Shown here: piece by piece, positions 48,895 to 49,020 of the stretch
Layout of the letters: every line of letters begins with the position of its first letter
Numbering within the stretch: position 1 is the first letter of the stretch
NCBI GenBank assembly: GCA_022772525.1
Contig: JALFAD010000060.1
Coordinates: 1 to 49,020, forward strand
Length of the DNA: 49,020 nt
Direction of reading: 5' to 3'
Origin: Clostridiales bacterium
GTDB lineage: Bacteria; Bacillota; Clostridia; Oscillospirales; Oscillospiraceae
Program-made: the position numbers and the translations under genes
The notes under the pieces: model-generated
Told to the model about the DNA's origin: nothing
Seen by the model: only the letters and a program-made list of their open reading frames with translations
The model's database searches: none

Positions 48895-49020
48895 ATGAAC
48901 GAATCTATCTACAAAAGCTACGACGAACTGCCGCTGTTTCTGAATGCCAGAATGGTGGCGCAGCTGCTGGGGGTCTCCCCGTCCTCTGCCTATGAATTGA
49001 TGCACGAAAAAGGCTTTCCC
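48895..49020 (+). CDS. Excisionase-like HTH protein, 3' end outside window
   Basis: 42 codons visible: MNESIYKSYDELPLFLNARM then VAQLLGVSPSSAYELMHEKG, a MerR/excisionase-type helix-turn-helix of the kind found near the ends of clostridial integrative and conjugative elements and next to tyrosine integrases. ATG 48895 is preceded by GGAGGG. A second frame with a good ribosome site (AAGGAGCTG) begins at ATG 48843 and overlaps it out of frame for 49 codons. The rest of the gene and any integrase lie beyond the window. Confidence 0.7.
   Translation, partial: MNESIYKSYDELPLFLNARMVAQLLGVSPSSAYELMHEKGFP

Overview
The window looks like chromosome of a moderately GC-rich Clostridia (Bacillota), most likely an Oscillospiraceae-type gut anaerobe. 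The evidence is low-GC-Gram-positive-style Shine-Dalgarno sites and sigma-A promoters in a GC-rich background, an IspH-ribosomal S1 fusion gene, a dnaG/sigma operon, acetate kinase, and a MetF/MetV/RnfC-type methylene-tetrahydrofolate reductase cluster. The genus cannot be fixed from the sequence alone.

Layout. 1-11.6 kb: housekeeping and metabolic genes: ackA (5' end cut by the window edge), pepT, birA with a membrane/E2-like gene, a homocysteine-methyltransferase-family gene, an M29 aminopeptidase, rpmE, hflX, a YigZ-family gene and dgt. They are interspersed with REP-like and MITE-like palindromic repeats. 11.6-18 kb: one tightly packed operon, dnaG, a short sigma-70 gene, a second divergent sigma-like gene, cmk and ispH-rpsA. 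The last gene has its own internal AT-rich promoter and ribosome-binding site at the S1 boundary. 18-25 kb: a Dabb protein, an ACT-domain/UPF0210 pair, a small lipoprotein, an M20 amidohydrolase and the TrkA/TrkH potassium uptake pair. 25.5-29 kb: a MetV-RnfC fusion, metV and metF, probably a multi-subunit methylene-THF reductase. 29.1-31.3 kb: an ECF sigma/anti-sigma pair and a secreted Cys-rich repeat protein that is cut off.

31.3-44.4 kb is an AT-richer foreign island and the most interesting part. After a type I specificity-subunit (hsdS) remnant and a small XRE regulator comes a close-packed operon: a Vsr-endonuclease/5-methylcytosine methyltransferase fusion, a DrmE-like protein, a DrmA-type helicase, a DrmB-type DUF1998 protein, and a CoiA-like nuclease in the position where DISARM normally has the phospholipase-D protein DrmC. 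I read this as a variant class 2 DISARM anti-phage system. The island lies between two perfect 23-bp direct repeats (31664 and 44401). Two more copies of the repeat follow downstream, separating short gene blocks in a cassette-like way.

44.4-48.6 kb holds small accessory genes: two DUF6809-like paralogs with matching promoters, a DUF6512 membrane protein, an alpha/beta hydrolase, DUF2200, DUF1801, a membrane protein and an SGNH hydrolase. From about 48.6 kb a structured leader and the start of an excisionase-like HTH gene suggest that an integrative element begins and runs off the right edge.
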